Below, piece by piece: positions 1-11,754 of a DNA stretch of 64,000 nt. Both the position numbers and the translations under genes were made by a program. The stretch lies in assembly GCF_024139115.2 (NCBI RefSeq), contig NC_085141.1, positions 136,337,822 through 136,401,821 on the forward strand, written 5' to 3'. Below the pieces are notes generated by a model that was not told the DNA's origin, ran no database searches, and worked only from the letters and a program-made list of their open reading frames with translations. Positions within the stretch are counted from its first letter, which is position 1; every line of letters begins with the position of its first letter. This stretch comes from Armigeres subalbatus (taxonomy: Eukaryota > Arthropoda > Insecta > Diptera > Culicidae).

Positions 1-1268
1 AGTGAAGAATACTCCAATCGTGGATGTTCAACTTCGCAAAAAGGTCTGTCCAGATTCCGTACCAGCAGAACCGCTATTTCGAGAATCAGTCACTGATCCC
101 GGTTCTTTGGGTGGACCACCATTCACAATGCTGGAACTTTCTATGTCTCTTCTGTCATCGAATAATTCTGCTCCGGGATGCGATAATATCAAATTCAATC
201 TTCTGAAAAACCTCCCAGATATCGCGAAAGACGATTACTTGACCTGTACAACTGTTTCATGGAGAGTACAACATTGTGCCACCTGAATGGCGACAGGTGA
301 AAGTAATAGCTATTCAAAAGCCTGGAAAACCAACGTCTAATCACAATTCCTTACTGACCGATTGCCATGCTACTCATGCATGAGAAAATTATTGGAGAAA
401 ATCATCCTTTCAAGAGTCGACCATTGGGTCGAAGAAATGCATTGCTTTCAAATACTCAGTTTGGATTTAGAAAAGGGAGAGAAAGGAACAAACGATTGTC
501 TAGCGTTGCTTTCTTCAGATATACAACTGGCCTTTGCGCAACTTTAAAGCGAGCAATTAAGCTGATGTATTCTGGACATTAAGGGCTTTTTGATTCAGTT
601 TCCATAGGGGTACTCTGTCGAGCCCAATCTGCACAGTAGTGGATTACCTGTTATTTTGAATAATCTCTTGTACAATTTACTGTGAAAAACAAATATAGAC
701 TTCGCACTCAGCACTCTGACAACTTCCAGAAATAGCTACATGGGCCCTTCCCCAAGGTTCGTGTTTAAGTCCCTTAACTTTATAATTTCTATGTTAAAGA
801 TATTGACAATTGTTTGGAAGGACAATGGCACGCTCAGATCAACTTGCAGATGATGCCGTGGGACTCCCTCTACAGAGATTATGTGCAGCTGTCTTGTGCA
901 AGGACCATTGCAAAGTACCCTGGATAATCTGACCTGTTTGGGGCTAGACATCCCTAGGGATCGAGTTTTCACCGCAAAAACTCAGTTGGTTGTGTTTATC
1001 TAAGAAGCGGTATCCTGCTCAATCATTGGAAACTCGTTTTCAAGCTGAAATGAATGGATGACATCAACCAATCTTTTATCTTCTAAATACCTTGAGGTCG
1101 TGTTTGATCTCCAAATGTACCTGGAAGCTCCACGATGAGTATTTGATACAGAAATGCCGGAAAAGGATCAATTTTCTTCACCACGTTCTATCTCCGGAAC
1201 ATGGTAGGTGCTCACCCGGAAGACCTCAATCGAAACTCTATAGAACGATTCATTCTCTGTTTTAGAGT
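1..1268 (+). pseudogene. LINE reverse transcriptase fragment, duplicate of 2010-3153
   Basis: Frameshifted reverse-transcriptase segment of an RNase H-bearing non-LTR retrotransposon. Across frames one reads the RT fingers (KPGKP near 320, KLLEKIILSRVDHW near 385-425, QFGFRKG near 460), then the region before the thumb. The same bases recur from about 2010, which is 2.0 kb downstream, and this copy stops at the N run exactly where the second copy continues (3153). It differs from that copy by many one- and two-base insertions and deletions rather than substitutions. This is either a tandem second LINE copy or, more likely, uncorrected overlapping sequence placed beside a gap. Confidence 0.8.
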
Positions 1269-1293
1269 NNNNNNNNNNNNNNNNNNNNNNNNN
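1269..1293. other. assembly gap, 25 N
   Basis: A run of exactly 25 N. Sequence to the left is RT; sequence to the right is the upstream endonuclease domain of the same element, so the element order restarts here. The length is a placeholder, not a measured distance. Confidence 0.98.
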
Positions 1294-1570
1294 ATCGTGT
1301 GCTTCGTTTCCAGTTTTAATACTGGTTGATATGAACGCACATGGTATTGATGGGGCAACGTAGACGATTATAGAGCGCCTATTTTCTATGATTTGTGTGA
1401 CGATTTCAATTTGAATATTTGAACACTGGTGAAGTAACTCGAATAGACCAAATGGTCAACAAAGCCGTATTGATCTGTCTTTATGTTCAAATTCACTATC
1501 ATTAGATTGCACGTGGAAGGTAATTCAAGATCCCATGGTAGTGATCATATGCCGATAGTTCACAATTAAA
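1294..1570 (+). pseudogene. LINE AP-endonuclease C-terminal part
   Basis: Frame-broken remains of the apurinic-endonuclease domain that nicks target DNA. Readable pieces include DMNAHG near 1330, a LNTGE-type stretch near 1415, a CTWK-type stretch near 1510 and GSDHMPI near 1541-1561, the last being the conserved GSDHxPI block with the catalytic Asp-His pair. The start is cut by the N run. It is followed by the linker (EEYLRLERKLK near 1860-1893) that normally joins the endonuclease to RT. Confidence 0.75.
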
Positions 1571-2009
1571 GTATTATCAACAATCTGAGCCGTTCATGTT
1601 CTTTCGACCTCACGAAAACATTGATGGCCAAAATTTCATCGGCGTAAAAGGTTGAAATCAACTGATACTCTTCCACCTTTGGATGAATATATTCCTTACT
1701 GAGTTGATTCAAAAAGCGCACTAGAAGCTCGAAACGACGCGTTTCAAGTACATCTGTCATAAGAAGACCAGCCACTCCTGGATGGGATGATGAATGTACT
1801 AAGTTGTATTCTGAGAATCTGATGCTTCAAGGCCTTCCGTAAACACGGAAGGTCGAGCTTTGAAGAGTATTTGAGGCTCGAAAGAAAGCTCAAAAATCTT
1901 CTCAAGGCAAAAACAGCTACTGGCGACGTTTTGTCGAGGGACTATCGAGAAACCTCAATGACAAACTTTGAAAACGGCCGCAACATGCGGAACCGCATTT
2001 CCACGAGAG

Positions 2010-2845
2010 TGAAGAATACTCCAATCGATGGATATTCAACTTCGCAAAAAGGTCTGTCCAGATTCCGTACCAGCAGAACCGCTATTTCGAGAATCAGTCA
2101 CTGATCCCGGTTCTTTGGGTGGACCATTCACAATGTGGACCATTGCAATGCTCAAATTCAATCTTCTGAAAAACCTCCCAGATATCGCGAAAAGACGATT
2201 ACTTGACCTGTACAACTGTTTCATGGAGTACATTGTGCCACCAGAATGGCGACGGGTCAAAGTAATAGCTTTCAAAACCTGGAACCATCAATCACAATTC
2301 ATACCGACCGATTGCCATGCTATCATGCATGAAGAAATTATTGAGAAATGATCCTTTCAAGAGTCGACCATTGGTCGAAGAAATGCATTGCTTTCAAATA
2401 CTCAGTTTGATTTAGAAAAGGAAAGGAACAAACGATTGTCTAGCGTTGCTCTCTTCAGATATCAGCTGGCCTTTGCCACAAGGAGCAATTGGCTATATTT
2501 GGACATTAAGGCGCTTTTGATTCAGTTTCCATAGAGTACTGTCAGCAATCTGCACAGTAGTGGATTACCCGTTATTTTGAATAATTTCTTGTACAATTTG
2601 TTGTCAGAAAACAAATGAACTTCACACTCGCACTCTGACAACTTCCAGAAATAGCTACATGGGCCTTCCCAAGGTTCATGTTTAAGTCCCTTGCTTTATA
2701 ATTTCTATGTTAAAGATATTGACAATTGTTTGGAAGGACAATGCACGCTCAGACAACTTGCAGATGATGCCGTGGTCTCTCTAAGAGGTCCATGTGCAGC
2801 TGTCTTGAAGGACCATTGACAAAGTACCCTGGATAATCTGACTGT
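2010..2845 (+). pseudogene. LINE reverse transcriptase, fingers and palm, frameshifted
   Basis: RT core of the element. Visible in shifted frames are QFDLEK/GTNDCLALLSSD near 2400-2460, YLDIKGAFDSVS near 2490-2530 (motif A, catalytic Asp), GLP(Q)GSC-type sequence just after 2660 (motif B) and LRQLADDAV near 2745-2775 (motif C, the ADD form of the YADD box). Many short indels prevent a single frame. At 2705-2965 only the forward strand makes sense. The frame becomes continuous at 2846. Confidence 0.75.
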
Positions 2846-4537
2846 TTGGGCCAGACATCTAGGGATCGAGTTTTCTACCCGCAAAAAACTCAGTTGGTTG
2901 TGTTTACTAAGAAGCGGTATCCTGCTCAACTGAAACTCAAGCTGTTGAATGATGACATCAACCAATCTTTATCTTCTAAATACCTTGGGGTCGTGTTTGA
3001 TTCCAAATGTACCTGGAAACTTCACATTGAGTATTTGATACAAAAATGCCGGAAAAGGATCAATTTTCTACGTTCTATCTCCGGAACATGGTGGGGTGCT
3101 CACCCGGAAGACCTCATCAAACTCTATAGAACGACTATTCTCTCTGTTTTAGAGTATGGCTCCTTCTGCTTCCTCTCAGCAGCTGATTGCCACCTGATCA
3201 AATTGGAACGCATTCAGTATCGTTGTTTGCGTATTGCCCTTGGCTGCATGCATTCAACGCATAACATGAGCCTGGAGGTGCTTGCTGGAGTCACTCCTTT
3301 AAAGCACCGTTACTGGGAGCTGTCACTTAGAATACTCATCAAATGTGGAACAAGTAACACACTTGTCTTACATAACTTCGATAATATGCTTGAACTAACT
3401 TGTCGTTCAAGATTCCTGAGAGTTTATCTCAACTACATATCGTCAGATCTTTGTCTTCCGTGTTATAATCCCCCTCGAGTTCACTTCACCAACGACAGTT
3501 CCTCAATTGTATACGATCTGTCCATGAAACATGCTATTCAAGGAATACCAGATCATCTTCGACAAATATCTATTCCCTCACTTTTTTCTGAAAAATATGA
3601 ACATGTCAATTGCAACAACAGATATTTCACTGATGGTTTTCGCATCAACGGATCCACTGGCTTCGGTGTTTTCAATGTAACTTCAACCACCTTCCAAAAA
3701 CTTCAGGAACCGTGTTCGGTTTATGTTGCTGAGCTGGCAGCAATTAACTTCGCTTTGGGGATAATTTCCAATCAGCCCGTAGACCATTATTTCATCTTCT
3801 CGGATAGTCTTAGTTCTATCGAGGCACTCCGGTCGCTGAAACCTGTTAAGCACGCATCTTACTTTCTTTCAAACATAAGAGAGCAGATGCGTGTTCTGGT
3901 CGAAAGATCATTCAAGATTACCTTTGTTTGGGTCCCATATCACTGCTCATTCTACGGCAATGAGAAGGCAGACTCGCTGGCAAAGGTGGGCGCACAGGAA
4001 GGTGAGGTTTATGATAGACAATTCTCGAGCAACGAGTTTTTCCCATTAGTCCGTCAGAGTACTCTTCAAAGTTGGCAAAGGAATTGGACACACAATGAAC
4101 TTGGACGGTGACTATTTTCCATAGTTCCAAAAGTTTCTGGGCGAGCGTGGTTCAGAGGTGAGGACTTAAGTCGAGGCTTCATTCGCGTGATGTCGAGACT
4201 TATGTCCAATCACTATTCACTAAACGCACATCTGTACAGAATAAACCTTGTCGATAGCAACTTATGTAGGTGCGGAGCCGGTTATGATGACATCGATCAC
4301 GTAGTTTGGTCCTGCTCGGAAAATGACGCCTCCAGAGAGCAATTATTAGATACCCTTGTGGCCCGAGGTAAACAACCCGAGGTGTTTTGGGAGATCGTGA
4401 TGTTGTCTATATGCAGGCCATTTATAGTTTTCTTTGTGCTTCTGACATCAAAATTTAATATTTTGTTTTTTTTTCTTCTTTCTTCAAAGTTTTTTTTTTG
4501 TTTAATCTCTGCCTTTTTGTTCCGTAGAACTCCATAG
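2846..4537 (+). pseudogene. LINE RT thumb, RNase H and CCHC-like C-terminus, one internal stop
   Basis: C-terminal part of the retrotransposon polyprotein. Residues 1-170 are the RT thumb (KYLGVVFD, WWGAHPEDL, LERIQYRCLR). Residues 255-390 are RNase H with its acidic residues visible: FTDG, VAELAAIN, FSDSLSS and the WVPYHCSFYGNEKAD block. The frame stops at TGA 4109-4111 but continues in the same frame with LFSIVPKVSGRAWFRG and the Cys-rich LCRCGAGYDDIDHVVWSC (about 4264-4317). A single base change, probably TGG to TGA, therefore explains the break. Near 4375 a +1 shift would restore a typical LINE ending (RDVVYMQAIYSFL, stop at 4456). The first codon is not a true start; the frame simply opens there. 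Confidence 0.88.
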
Positions 4538-4844
4538 CTCTTGCCATCCGGAAGATGCTCCCAGTCGAACCATTCCTCGAGCATGACGACACGCCACATC
4601 GTCACTGACGCCAAATGCCCGGATGAGAAGCTGAAATTTCCTTATCCCAAATCCTAAGCCCCGTCCATCCTTAAACATTGTAAACTAACATCGAGTCACC
4701 ACGAGTACGCTGGCTCCTTCCCCTCTCTTATTAACTGTATAATAAAATGATATTGATTGTATATATCACAAAGAACCATGGCTCCGTAAAGTGTTATACA
4801 CGCCTGAGCCTACCAAATAAACGATCTTGGAAAAAAAAACATGC

Positions 4845-7800
4845 TGAAACTTGACAACTGACTACGCATTTACCCTATGAATTTATTTCGTAATTCAATA
4901 TGCGCAAAGAATGAATCAAATGGATATATGGGAGTGAAATCATGTGATAATTGACTGATTGTGGAAAGAAATAGTGCTTTTGAATTTTAGATAAATTTGC
5001 TATCGATTCAAATTTGTCAAATTCATAAAAATCCGTTAAAAATGAACCACTCATAAGCCTCTAAAACCTATCGTTTTTTTTCGTGACGGTCTCTTTTTTT
5101 TCAAATTCTGAAATGTACCTCCATATCCGTATCGACGTACAACACGTAGTCCTACGTCAAAAGAGTAGAATAAGATAACGCAATGAATTAACACCAGACC
5201 GCAGCAACATTTTAGCGGTGCGATGCTTATCGGAACATCCGAAAGTAAAAATCAAACGTAATGGTTGTTGTCGAAGTTCGGAAGTTATTACGGCCCTCTT
5301 TTTCATCTCAGAGCACGAATCGTAAACTACACGAAAGGGTGATCTTAGAGGCAAAAATAATGCAACATGAACATAGTTTATTAGATTGCCTTGAGCGCAA
5401 TAAATGTGTAAGCATCGCATCGTTTACAACCGAGCAACATGATGCTGTATGCTATTTGCTTGTTGCGCCGTCGATTCTCACCCGTTAACAGATACAGCCG
5501 GTATGGTGTGTCTTTCGCGAACCGAGAGGAATGGAAGTTGTTGGCTTTTGTTTTCATCGGAAGGGCCTTTTTATTGGAAGAAAGGAAAAAAATCATCTGT
5601 GAGAAAAAACGTGTAAGCTGGAGTTGGCTAATGTAGTGACCTAGTTGCAGCCAATGTTATGATTACTGATGCATGAAATATAGATACTGAGGTGTTGAAT
5701 CTTAAATTGTAGATTTTTCGATTGCAAAACTCGATTCAGTACCAAATAGAAAACCGATAAACATTAATAAATATTCTACTTTATTAAAATGTGTTTTCTT
5801 ACTTTTTTTCAGGTAAATTATGGCGGATTGCATGTTCATTTGACCCATATCTAATCTAATGCCCCAGCGCCAGCAGTCGCTTGTAAGTAGCAACCCAATC
5901 AATTACAAATCATCTGTCGATCGATTCATTATTTTTTCACAAAAGAAGGATTCAGGCATCGAATCGTATTAACATGGACCTCACGTAATCTTAAATCCAC
6001 ATAAATATTTAATCACAACATGGCATTGTTTGCGTTGTAGCTGCCATTCAGCTGCTAAACTACACTGCGATAGCTGTTGGTCGTTGTTCGCAGAACGTTG
6101 CTGGTGTGGAACCCTTTTTTTTGCTGCTTTGTCAATAAATCCTGCCTGTGGTGGTTGTACACCGCTAGTCCATTTATTGGAACATGCAGGGCGGAGTTTA
6201 GTTTGGATCGCTCTGTGACTCGAAGTCAGCAAAAATACAGTCCGTGCTTGGGTTTAGTTGCGAGTTTCCCATTTGGGTCAGTCGCAAAAAAAAGGTTGTT
6301 TAAAAAGCAGTAAACTATCTGCAATGCGTGTAGTGTGCTACACAAATCAGAGGCAGCTTCAAGGATTGACACATTTTTACATAAATAGGCACCTAAGAAT
6401 GAGAAATTGGACAGATTAAGAACAGATTTTTTGTCAAATTGTATAGAAATGTGTAATCCACATCAACTGGCTGGAAATCACATTGATAAAATGTTGCAGT
6501 ACACAGTAGTAGCAAATCTTTCAACTATGTCTATACATATTCTAGAACTGAATAAGCCTCTGCCTTTTTCGCTAGGGTACATGGTCCAATAGAAAAATGG
6601 CTTTGCAATAAATCTGTTGTTCCCATGGTTCGAGTTTGTAGCCCGTCGAACTGTGTGCACGATTAGAGAGCATTCAGTTGGTTGCTTTCTGTGCTGACAA
6701 GAATAAATTTGAAACATCAAGCACTGCACCATTGGGCAGCAATACTGTATTCGAACGTAGTACCCACCAAAGTGTTTACTGATATGGTGAAACGGGATAG
6801 TCGAAACCGGAATAAAAATTCCGATCAATTCAGTTGGCGGGAGTATGAACTTCTTTTATGTTATTGGTTGTATTTTTTATAAGTGAACTGATGGATTGAT
6901 CATCTGAAACATAGATTTCGCTTCTATTTGCTACTGGGTGAACAGGAACGATGATTAAGAATACGTTTATTTTGTACGATTACTGTACTTTCTTTACTAT
7001 TTTCTTTATTGCTTGTAATTTTCCTTATACCATACCCATTTATATTATTCATTATCTACTTTTTTATGAAAAAGTTATTTTGAGCTTTCTGTGGTGGAAT
7101 TAAATGGAATAGTCCTTTTTGTTTGTACTTGTGAAAAGTTTTTCAATCTTGGTTTAAGGCTTGCATTTTTACCAAATTGATATATTGCGTTTTTGTTAAA
7201 GATGCCGAAAAAAATCTAACTGTAATTATCTTATTTATCTATTGTAAGTTAACATAATAAGAGAAAGTCCTACGGTATGCCACCCGCAGAGTTCAAGTCA
7301 TTCAATAAGACAACACACGAAAGGTAACCAAAGTACTTCATGATTGATTAATATTCAGCGTGTGAAACCATTTCTTCGTGATTTAATGGTTCGATGATGG
7401 GAGGTAGGCACACACAAGTGTGGGCGGCGATTATTCCCCCCAATAAAACACCGTGCGTACTGGAGTATTGGAACGAATCGACCGATAGCCGCATGCGGAG
7501 TTCATTAGCCTAGAGGCGACAACCGGCGTCGGCCGTCCGTGGCAGTCCTCAGACAGGTTCGTTTTCTATTTTCGAGAGCGAAGGTTTTGCGTTTGGTTTG
7601 TTCTTTTTGGCAGGAAATTGCCTTGCCATCGTCGTCATTTGTTTGAGCGATCTGTAAGGCAGCATTGACCAGCACAGGCGTTTGGTAAATCGAATGCGGT
7701 TTCGGAATTATGGTGAACAATTACAATATGGGGTATAAATGGCATAATTTATTCTATGGATTTGTCACATAAGTTGGCATTTAATTTTTCATCGACCCAC

Positions 7801-8467
7801 ATTCCCTGGTTGTTCCAAACGACAGCCAACCGTTGCTTATATCTTGTCTATAAACAAACGTTTCAAATTTCGATTCTTTGTAGCGAACTAACTTTATAAT
7901 TTTTAGTTTGACCCATTCTGTACTAAATATAAAACCCTGCGCAGGCCAGAAAAGTATCCGGAAGCACAATTTGGGAACATCCGAATGAAACGGAAAGCTT
8001 CTCCGTTCGTCAACATGAACGATTGGAGAATATCAATTAAATTAAATTAACGAAAGGGAAGTTTTGAATTTTATTCAATCTATTGACAATTTTATGCCAA
8101 TTAGAAAATATGCAAAAATATGCCAATTACGATTGTATTCATGTTTGAATTTTCAATCACCCAAGAAGTCTGGAGTAAAAATGTTGTTAAACTATTGGAT
8201 AACCTATCAAATTGAATTGAACTGTGTTTTAAAACATCGTGGCAAAATGTGGATGTAAGATGATTCGTGAATTTATTTTTTAAATATTTATTTATGTGTA
8301 TTGTTGACAGTAGGCTCATCATCTATTGTGTTTCAAGCAATACTGAGATCTTTATTTTTATTGAGAAAGGTCACGCGATATTTTCATTTTATTCTCTCCC
8401 GTTTAAAAAAAAAAAAGGAATTCCACCAAATTTTCACTTATTTTTATTTCATGAAGGCGCATCAAAG
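4845..8467. other. AT-rich sequence, no feature recognised
   Basis: About 3.6 kb with only short unconvincing open frames (none over 116 codons, none with a family motif). The one recognisable piece is 7072-7112, which resembles the tail of the fold-back family described at 25773. Likely intergenic or intronic. Confidence 0.5.
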
Positions 8468-8509
8468 TACACCCAGGTTTTTTTTTACGAGGGGGATACG
8501 TACCTCGCA

Positions 8510-8665
8510 AAAAAAAACCGTGTAAAAAAAAACCGCGTTAATTCGAAAATCCGTGTAAAAAAAAACCGTGCTAATTTGAAAATCCGTGTAAAAAAAAACC
8601 GTGTTAATTCGAAAATCCGTGTAAAAAAAGACCGCGTTAATTCGAAAATCCATGTAAAAAAATAC
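8510..8665. repeat. 33-bp A-rich tandem repeat, left block
   Basis: Five imperfect units of GTGTAAAAAAAACCGCGTTA plus ATTCGAAAATCC. A one-base T/C variation and A-run length account for most differences. The same unit recurs at 13400-13515. Confidence 0.9.
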
Positions 8666-8789
8666 CATCGAAAAATTTTCTAAGTCCTTTTCATTGAAAA
8701 AGACTTAGAAAATTGATTGATAAGTGAGAAGTTTATCAGTCTATTTGATTGACAAAAACTGGGTGAAACTGGGTATTGCCGGAACGGGC

Positions 8790-8870
8790 TCTAAGAGCGG
8801 AAGCCGGAAATTGGTGTTTGGCGTTATTTTGAAATTTAAGATGGCCGACTTCCAGTTAGACCTGTGATTT
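8790..8870 (-). repeat. single inverted unit of the 117-bp satellite
   Basis: Reverse complement of the satellite at 12140-13315: GGGTATTGCCGGAACGGGCT, then GAAGCCGGAAATTGG and AAGATGGCCGACTTCC. Lies directly inside the left hairpin of the composite segment. Confidence 0.75.
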
Positions 8871-9990
8871 TCTTATGCCGTCGCCGCGTCGGCGTGCCGC
8901 TGTATGTGAATTTACCACGCCACCGAATATTTTCCAGCCCCACTTCCGATCCCGAGTTTCCATTACTATCGGCCTCGGCCTTACTATCGGGATCGGGAGC
9001 TCCATTCATTGTTTGAGATCCAGTTGAGAGGCCACTGAGCACAAATTATGTACCGTAGGCATCTGTTGATGAACAACCGTATAACAGTACAGATTTCACG
9101 TTAGAGTTGAAAATTCGGATTTTGATGCGTTATATCTGCCTGTTCTTCCAGATATTACTTAAACTCGCAAAGGCAGCCCTTGCTTTCTTGATCCGTGCGC
9201 CTATGTTGATCTTGGTACCGCCGTCTGACGCCACATGGCTTCCAAAATTTTCGAATTTTCAACATTCTCCACTGATTGTCCAACTACTGTAAAACTGGAA
9301 GAGGTTGCCGTGTTTACGTCCTACGATTTGGTTTTGTTGACGTTGATGACTAAACCTGCGGAACCACATATTCTCAAGAATTCCAAGTAAAGGGACTCTT
9401 GGAATTCGTTGACCTGCTCCAGAATGATACGGGGTGTGACAATAAGGTCCACACAGGATCTTCCGGCACGGAACCCGGTCTGCTGCCGCCTGAAAGTCGC
9501 ATCGATCTTTTCCTGAATCCGGGCTAGGATAACTTTGCATAGAACTTTTAAGACGGTACACAGCAACATCATGTCTGATAACTGACGAGTACACAGTCAG
9601 GTCATCCTTTTTGGGCACCTTCACTAAGATACTTTGCAACCAGTCGACCGGGAAGGTTGAGGTGTCCTATATTACGAAATAAACGATGCAGAAGATGAGC
9701 AGATGTTTGAATCTCTAGCAGTGATGGCGCTCCGGTGTTGACGCGCGTTACACGTCGCATCCTGGACAGATCATGCTGAGGTGGTGGTGGCCTGGTTGGC
9801 ACTTGAAAAAGGGTCGACCAATAACTGACCATTCCCGTCTTTTACAGGCATCATTGCATTCATCTTCGCCTCGCTTAAGCGTTGTGAGATATCGTAGAGG
9901 AGGCGAATGTCCCTGGTTGCTGTGGCTCTCTCTCCCCTTCGTCGGCAAGCGAGTCCGCCCACGCACGCTTGTCCCGTCGACAAGCATAAT
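8865..9990 (-). pseudogene. Non-LTR retrotransposon RT, internally deleted
   Basis: Read on the minus strand from about 9990: linker (GDIRLLYDIS, MNAMMPVKDGNGQLLVDP), LFQVPTRPPPPQHD, then RT fingers (IMLLCTVLKVLCKVILARIQ; QQTGFRAGRSCVD near 9490-9455; ILEQVNEFQESLYL). It then jumps from motif A to SAGLVINVNKTKS near 9350-9320, so the catalytic palm between these blocks is deleted. DGGTKINIGARIKKA-type thumb sequence continues to about 9130, and GLENIRWRGKFTYSG-like tail sequence to 8865. Several frameshifts. The gene is dead; clade not assigned. Confidence 0.85.
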
Positions 9991-10194
9991 TAAGTAAAAT
10001 TTTATTTTTATTAGAAACTTGCATTCTCGGCGCTTTTTTTTTTAATTTCTAGTTTTTTGTAGTAAGGAGGAATTTCATCAGGACTCATCGGTGGAATTTC
10101 TGGAAGGAATTCTTGAAGAGTGTCTGGAGAACCTTCCAGAAGAGGCGTTACCCCAAACGCCACCGTTGGGACTGCGCTGCCGGTGATTGACGAG

Positions 10195-10273
10195 AGTTTG
10201 GTGAAGAGGATGGGAATCTAGCCCATGTTAGTTCGCTTATAAGGCGAACGTATAGCCAACTACGCTACGGGAC
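10195..10273 (-). other. tRNA-like SINE head
   Basis: On the minus strand TAGCGTAGTTGG resembles a Pol III A box. It is followed by a perfect 6-bp anticodon-type stem (GTTCGC/GCGAAC) with loop CTTATAA, then a 5-bp T-stem ATGGG/CCCAT around CTAGATT as a weak B box. The two would-be acceptor strands do not pair, so this is a SINE or tRNA relic, not a functional tRNA gene. Confidence 0.55.
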
Positions 10274-10274
10274 C

Positions 10275-11480
10275 ACATGCCGGAAGAATTCCTTTGAGGA
10301 TCTTCCGGAGGAATTCCTTTGAGGAACTTCCGGCGGAATGCTTTTGAGGAACTTCCAGGGGAATTCCTCTAAGGAACTTCCGGAGGAATTCCTTTGTAGA
10401 ACTTCAGGAGGAATTCCTTCCAGCAACTTCCGAAGAAATTTCTTCGAGAAACATCTGGAGGAATTTCTCGCTTAACTTTTCAAAAGGACCTAAACAACAT
10501 TTTTCAAATTAATTAATTTGAGTACTGCAATCAAAAGCTTTCATATTGGTCTGTGGATTGCAATATTCAAATTATTTCATTAAAACAAATGTTACTTAGG
10601 TCCTTTTGAAAAGTTAAGCTAGATTTCTCTGAGGAACACTCGGAGCAACTCTTGGAGGAAATTCTGGAGGAACTCTCGGTAGAATTTCAGGAGGAATTCC
10701 CGGATAAAATTTCAAGATGAATTTCCAGGGGAGTTCTTGGAGGAACTTATGAAGAAATTTCAAGAAATATTTCTGGATGATTTCTTGAAGGAACTTTTGG
10801 AGGAATTTCTGGTGGAACTGGTGAAGGAATTTGTGGTGGAACTTTCGAAGGGATTTGTGGTGGAACTTTCGAAGGGATTCCCGGAGGAACTTCCGGAGGA
10901 ATTCCCGGAGGAACTTCCGGAGGAATTCCCGGAGGAACTTCCGGAGGAACTTCCGGAGGAATTCCCGGAGGAACTTCCGGAGGAATTCCCGAAGGAACTT
11001 CCGGAGGAATTCCCGGAGGAACTTCCGGAGGAATTCCCGGAGGAACTTCCGGAGGAATTCCCGGAGGAACTTCCGGAGGAATTCCCGGAGGAACTTCCGG
11101 GGGAATTCCCGAAGGAACTTCCGGAGGAACTTTCGGAGGAACTTTCGGAGGAACTTCCGGGAGAATTCCCGGAAGAACTTCCGGAGGAATTTCTGGAGGG
11201 ATTTCCGGAGGAATTTCTGTAGTGACTTCCGGAGGAATGGGGGAGCTTCCCGATGAATTCCTGGAGGAACTTCCTGAGGGATTCCAGAAGGAACTTCCAG
11301 AGAATTTCTTTAAGGAACTCCCGAGGGAATTCCTTTGAGGAACTTCGGGAGAAATATTTTTGAAGAACTTTCTGAGGAGTTCTTCTGAGGAAATTTTAGA
11401 GGAATTTTGTGAGGATCTCCCGAAGAAATTTTTGTGAGGATCTTCCGGGAAAATTTTTTCTGGAAGAAATTCCGAAGGAA
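10275..11480. repeat. GGAACTTCCGGAGGAATTCC minisatellite, 24-bp core
   Basis: Diverged units at 10275-10470 and 10640-10860, a near-perfect 24-bp array at about 10875-11150 (GAGGAACTTCCGGAGGAATT plus CCCG), then decay to 11480. Because 24 is divisible by three and the unit has no stop, long open frames arise in more than one phase, including a 161-codon PEELPEEF frame; these look like by-products. Each core unit holds ACTTCCGG, the reverse complement of the ETS consensus. Confidence 0.9.
10470..10619. mobile_element. 150-bp MITE inside the minisatellite
   Basis: Inverted ends of 24 bp: the left begins GCTTAACTTTTCAAAAGGAC at 10470 and its complement ends at 10619. The AT-rich centre has no coding capacity. 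It interrupts the GGAATTTC-type minisatellite. No certain target duplication was found, though TTAA is embedded in both ends. Confidence 0.75.
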
Positions 11481-11499
11481 TTCTTATAATGGTTTCTGG

Positions 11500-11750
11500 C
11501 CATTGGTATTGAAAGGGTTTCCAGTCGTGTTATCGAACCGGAAAACGGCCATCTTGAATTCAAAAATGGCGGCAAATAGATTTCTGGCTTCTACTCGTCG
11601 AGCTCATTCCGTTAATACCCATATTCCAGGGGTTTCCAGTCGTTTTAACGAACTCAAATTCGGCCATCTTCAAATCCAAAATGGCGCCAAACATTGATTT
11701 TCGGCTTCTACTCGTCGAGCTCATTCCGGATATACCCATATTCAGAGTTG
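11500..11750 (+). repeat. two diverged 117-bp satellite units
   Basis: Two units 117 bp apart (GGCTTCTACTCGTCGAGCTC at about 11586 and 11703), separated from the main array by about 390 bp. One carries AAAATGGCGGC. Confidence 0.85.
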
Positions 11751-11754
11751 TGCT

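Larger units (their letters stand above)
1294..4840 (+). mobile_element. Non-LTR retrotransposon, I/LOA-like with RNase H
   Basis: Reads in the normal LINE order: end of the AP-endonuclease, linker, RT, thumb, RNase H, C-terminal zinc-knuckle-like segment, 3' UTR and a short A tract (4831-4839) after AATAAA-like sequences near 4739 and 4816. An RNase H domain after RT points to the I or LOA group rather than Jockey or RTE; the clade is inferred. The 5' end is lost in the gap. The interval 1294-2845 is indel-rich, whereas 2846-4370 is nearly open, an abrupt quality change within one element. Confidence 0.85.

Noticed and set aside
1566..1775. 69-codon minus-strand frame
   Set aside because: It is the antisense of the LINE endonuclease-RT linker, which makes sense only on the plus strand.
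8510..8665. CRISPR-like look of evenly spaced repeats
   Set aside because: Units are directly contiguous with no unique spacers, in a eukaryotic transposon context.
10737..11256. 161- and 141-codon frames with PEELPEEF or RRNF repeats
   Set aside because: The 24-bp unit is a multiple of three without stops, and more than one phase is open. No start context, conservation or neighbouring gene.
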